Below the pieces are notes generated by a model that saw nothing but the letters and a program-made list of their open reading frames with translations, made no database searches and was not told where the DNA came from. From NCBI GenBank assembly GCA_021770655.1, contig JAETQO010000021.1:1-34981 (forward strand): a stretch of 34,981 bases of DNA. Direction: 5' to 3'. Position 1 is the stretch's first letter; every line of letters starts with the position of its first letter. The stretch is from Ruminococcus sp. GTDB lineage: Bacteria > Bacillota > Clostridia > Oscillospirales > Ruminococcaceae. A program made the position numbers and the translations under genes. This document shows positions 32,308-34,981 of this stretch, piece after piece.

Positions 32308-33588
32308 ATGAAGGTTTCTAAGATTTTGGCCGGAATGTCGGCTGCTGCTATTGCTGCTTCCGCTATGTCACTTGTTTCCTTTGCTGCAGATCCAGTAGCT
32401 CTTTCTGCTGATCTGAGCGGTGGAACAGTATCTCTTATTGATGAACTTAATGAAGACGGTTCTGTTAAGACACAGGGTGTTCTTACAGGTTCAGGAGTTG
32501 CTTTAACTGATGTTTACGGCATTGACTTCAATGTAACAGTAGGCGCTGATACAGCTGCTGCTATTGAAGCAGGCGAATGGGTAGGCGGCGGAATTGGTTA
32601 CAACTCTGATTCCACAGGTTGGGCTTCCACAGAGTGGTCTTTCCAGGATGGTGTTAAGCCTGTTACTGGCGTAAAGGCTGATGACGGTTCTTATGATTTC
32701 GTACTCAAGGGTGATGCTGCTGCATTTGCTGATACAGATACATTTGCACAGGTATGGCTCCAGAACTGGTCAACTTCAGACTTCACGTTCAATGCTGTTA
32801 CTCTCCTTGGCAAGGACGGAAACGCTATCGCTGTTATCACAAACGCTTCAGCAGGCGTTAAGGATGTTGAGTTGACACCTGACAACTGCAACTTCAATGC
32901 AGAGGCTAATGTCTTCTATCTTTTCGGAGACGCTTCTAAGGGTGAGGGCGGATATTTTGAGACCGCTGAGGACCTTGCTGCTGCAAACGTTACAGCTGTT
33001 ACTTTTGTTCTGAACATTGACGACGCTGCTGTTGAGGCCGGCGATTGGATCGGCGGCGGAATTGGTTTCAATTCTGAGACAACAGGTTGGGAGAGCCACG
33101 AGTGGACTACACAGGCTTTCGCAACTGACGAAGAGGGTAACTATGCTGACGCAGACGGCGACGGACTTGCTGACAGAGTTAAGGAGTGCTGCGTTCAGAA
33201 GATCGCTGACGGTAAGTATGCTTATACTGTTGTAGCTGACGCTTCTATCTTCTCTGCTACTGATACATATGCTCAGGTTTGGCTGCAGGATTGGTCTAGC
33301 GGAACAGTCACACTTGACAGCATCATTCTTAATCCAACAACTGTTTATGCTAACCCTGAACAGCCTAAGATTGAGACACCTGTAGAGTCTGAGCCTGTTT
33401 CCGAGGTTGATTCCAAGGATCCTACAGATTCCAAGGATGTTGATTCCAAGGCTACAGATTCCAAGGCTACAACATCTTCTAAGGCTGCTAACAATGCTGC
33501 AAACAAGAACCCAAGCACAGGCGCTGCTGCACTTGCTGCTGTAGGCGTTGCACTATTGCAATATTCATATTTTTATTATTTATTGTAG
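32308..33588 (+). CDS. Secreted surface protein with duplicated carbohydrate-binding-like module and NPSTG tail
   Basis: A 426-residue exported protein. A signal peptide (about 1-27, ending SFAAD) is followed by two copies of a beta-rich module (about 62-170 and 213-343) sharing GEWVGGGIGYNSDSTGW / GDWIGGGIGFNSETTGW and TFAQVWLQNWS / TYAQVWLQDWS. The aromatic pattern resembles carbohydrate-binding modules; this is inference. A Ser/Lys/Asp-rich linker with DSK repeats leads to NPSTG (401-405) and a hydrophobic segment, a sorting-signal-like end. The last 10 residues (LQYSYFYYLL) lack the basic tail such signals normally have, and the underlying DNA turns AT-rich exactly where a 116-base repeat ends. 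The ATG at 32308 has GGAGGA. Confidence 0.85.
   Translation: MKVSKILAGMSAAAIAASAMSLVSFAADPVALSADLSGGTVSLIDELNEDGSVKTQGVLTGSGVALTDVYGIDFNVTVGADTAAAIEAGEWVGGGIGYNSDSTGWASTEWSFQDGVKPVTGVKADDGSYDFVLKGDAAAFADTDTFAQVWLQNWSTSDFTFNAVTLLGKDGNAIAVITNASAGVKDVELTPDNCNFNAEANVFYLFGDASKGEGGYFETAEDLAAANVTAVTFVLNIDDAAVEAGDWIGGGIGFNSETTGWESHEWTTQAFATDEEGNYADADGDGLADRVKECCVQKIADGKYAYTVVADASIFSATDTYAQVWLQDWSSGTVTLDSIILNPTTVYANPEQPKIETPVESEPVSEVDSKDPTDSKDVDSKATDSKATTSSKAANNAANKNPSTGAAALAAVGVALLQYSYFYYLL
33439..33554. repeat. 116-bp exact direct repeat, copy 1
   Basis: It encodes the VDSKATDSKATTSSKAANN...NPSTGAAALAAVGVA region of surface protein 1 and is identical to 34866-34981, which reaches the window end. 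Beyond 33554 the coding sequence becomes unusual. Confidence 0.9.
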
Positions 33589-33748
33589 TGATATTATCTT
33601 ATGAAAATATATTAACATGACATTTTGCACAAATATTTTCGCATAAACCCGTGTTGAAACCCTTTTCATTTTACATTCAACGCTGAAATCTTGTGCAAAT
33701 TTGTGCAAAATTAACAATTCGGCTTGATAAGTTTGTGAAAATGGTTTA

Positions 33749-33777
33749 TTGAAAATATTTTTTTATTATGTTAAAAT
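33749..33777 (+). promoter_or_regulatory. Promoter of surface protein gene 2
   Basis: TTGAAA (33749-33754) and TAAAAT (33772-33777) are 17 bases apart, paralleling the promoter of surface protein 1. Confidence 0.72.
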
Positions 33778-33793
33778 ATAAATACAGTATATG

Positions 33794-33825
33794 TTGAGGA
33801 GATATCGCTCAATATCTATTGAATA
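33794..33825 (+). promoter_or_regulatory. Conserved 32-base leader, copy 2
   Basis: Identical to 32253-32284 and at the same distance from its start codon, with the same hairpin options. Confidence 0.6.
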
Positions 33826-33848
33826 ATATTAATATGGAGGAAATTCAA

Positions 33849-34981
33849 ATGAAGATTTCTAGAATTTTGGCCGGAATGTCGGCTGCCGCTTTGGCTGCTT
33901 CTATGATGTCAATGGCTTCTTTTGCTGCTGACGAAGCGGCTTTCAAGGGAACTAAAACCATGAGCGATTCCAGTTGGTGGACGCAGGAAGCTCTCACGGT
34001 AACGGATCTTATCGGCGATACTGCACCAGAGGATGTTTCAGAAATTAAATTTACAGCTGATACTGAGTTTAATTTCGGTTATAACAGCAATGAGATAACC
34101 GGTAAGAATAATGATGGCACTGATAGCTACTGGAAGCAGAGCACAGGAACTGAATTTTCAGTTTCCGGTGATGACATTAACTGGGATGCGGAAGTGTATT
34201 ATGCTTGTTTTTCACTTTCTAAAGGCGACGGTGTAGAATACACAATTAACTGGGAAGTTTATACGGATAATTCCGATGATCCTATCAGCGGCGGTAACAC
34301 CGTTGATCTCAGCGCTTATAAGAAGCAGGTAAATCTTGAACTTACCGGTGAGGGCCGTTCCGTTTCTGATAGCGGTAAAGTAAGAATCAATATTAAGCAC
34401 CCTTGGGCTGGTGATGCAGATAAGGCTGCATTCAATCTTGCTGATGACTGGTCTCCTCTTGGAAATGTAGACGCAGTTGCAATTACAGTTGATATTTCAA
34501 ATGTTACCGATGCTTTCACAGCATATCCTTGCTTCTCTGCAGGTATTGAAGGCGGTGTAGGTTATTGGGATGCTTCTGATAAGAACCCTGCTGTTACAGT
34601 AAATGCTGACGGTACATATACTTTTCTTGTAACATTTGATTCACCGCTTGAGTATGATGCAGAGTTTATGTTTATCGATGTTGCTACTGATCTTGCAGGT
34701 ACGGATGGAGAAGACCCTGCGGTTAAGATGTCTGTTAAGAGTGTAGTTGCACTTAACAAGGAAGACAAGATTGAGTCCAACGTTGATTCTGATCCTTCTT
34801 CTGATGTAAATTCTGATCTTTCTTCCGATGTTGAATCTAAAGTTATTTTAGAGTCCGCTTCTAAGGTTGATTCCAAGGCTACAGATTCCAAGGCTACAAC
34901 ATCTTCTAAGGCTGCTAACAATGCTGCAAACAAGAACCCAAGCACAGGCGCTGCTGCACTTGCTGCTGTAGGCGTTGCACT
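33849..34981 (+). CDS. Secreted surface protein 2 (partial, runs off the window)
   Basis: The frame from the ATG at 33849 (GGAGG upstream) stays open to the last base, giving at least 377 residues. The signal peptide MKISRILAGMSAAALAASMM and leader are nearly those of surface protein 1. The mature part differs: FKGTKTMSDSSWWTQEALTV, two beta-rich stretches (about 30-145 and 155-310), no Cys-dense motif. It then has an SD/DSK-type linker and the same AANKNPSTGAAALAAVG end. The WWTQ... opening suggests a carbohydrate-binding role but I cannot name a family. The real C-terminus is outside the window. Confidence 0.85.
   Translation, partial: MKISRILAGMSAAALAASMMSMASFAADEAAFKGTKTMSDSSWWTQEALTVTDLIGDTAPEDVSEIKFTADTEFNFGYNSNEITGKNNDGTDSYWKQSTGTEFSVSGDDINWDAEVYYACFSLSKGDGVEYTINWEVYTDNSDDPISGGNTVDLSAYKKQVNLELTGEGRSVSDSGKVRINIKHPWAGDADKAAFNLADDWSPLGNVDAVAITVDISNVTDAFTAYPCFSAGIEGGVGYWDASDKNPAVTVNADGTYTFLVTFDSPLEYDAEFMFIDVATDLAGTDGEDPAVKMSVKSVVALNKEDKIESNVDSDPSSDVNSDLSSDVESKVILESASKVDSKATDSKATTSSKAANNAANKNPSTGAAALAAVGVA
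34866..34981. repeat. 116-bp exact direct repeat, copy 2 (window end)
   Basis: Identical to 33439-33554. The window stops at the same base where copy 1 loses the repeat, as expected if a contig broke at the repeat edge. Confidence 0.85.

Overview
The window looks like a chromosomal piece of an anaerobic, spore-forming gut clostridium of the Ruminococcaceae type (Ruminococcus or [Eubacterium] siraeum-like). This placement is inference. It rests on a moderately AT-rich genome with consensus sigma-A promoters and strong Shine-Dalgarno (SD) sites, spoVAD/spoVAE sporulation genes, pyruvate formate-lyase fermentation, the LL-diaminopimelate aminotransferase route, a thiazole-salvage thiamine operon, and secreted proteins ending in an NPSTG sorting-like tail. 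No rRNA, tRNA or CRISPR array was seen.

Layout. (1) 1-5645: a gene-free left edge, then a perfect-consensus promoter and TPP riboswitch driving thiD-thiC-thiW-thiM-(GNAT)-thiE. HMP-phosphate is made de novo by ThiC, thiazole is imported and phosphorylated by ThiW and ThiM, and ThiD and ThiE complete thiamine phosphate; no thiazole-synthesis genes are present. (2) 5646-8825: a hairpin-rich spacer, then leftward pyk and a lipoprotein. (3) 8924-15186: rightward aroF (DAHP synthase), eno and an unusual pyruvate formate-lyase locus. The catalytic subunit there stops before the glycyl-radical domain, which is a separate small gene. A third small ORF between them resembles a degenerate copy of that domain with a Cys-rich tail. 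pflA follows. (4) 15197-18239: a leftward lipoprotein (apparent ATT start; similar architecture to the first), a ~265-bp near-perfect palindrome, carA, and a 580-bp insertion with 30-bp terminal inverted repeats carrying a four-helix-bundle (23S IVS-type) gene between carA and carB. (5) 18240-23524: a single ORF fusing carbamoyl-phosphate synthetase large subunit to diaminopimelate epimerase (CarB-DapF), followed by dapL. (6) 23727-26012: leftward mazF-type toxin without a visible antitoxin, then rightward Mrp/NBP35 ATPase and a GyrI-like protein. (7) 26067-28108: leftward two-gene membrane operon (DUF975 and CmpB-type) behind a long leader with an intrinsic terminator. (8) 28508-32070: spoVAD-spoVAE, an AT-rich P-loop gene, a zinc-ribbon membrane protein, a MITE-like element and queH. 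(9) 32208-34981: two tandem secreted surface proteins with near-identical promoters, leaders, signal peptides and tails; the second runs off the window.

Most notable are the CarB-DapF fusion next to dapL, the three-part split pyruvate formate-lyase, the IVS-type insertion splitting carA from carB, an HTH-like segment inside a membrane protein, the ATT-initiated lipoprotein, and several families of palindromic interspersed repeats, one of which sits in the pyk 5' untranslated region. Function calls rest on recognition of family motifs by eye; no database search was run.
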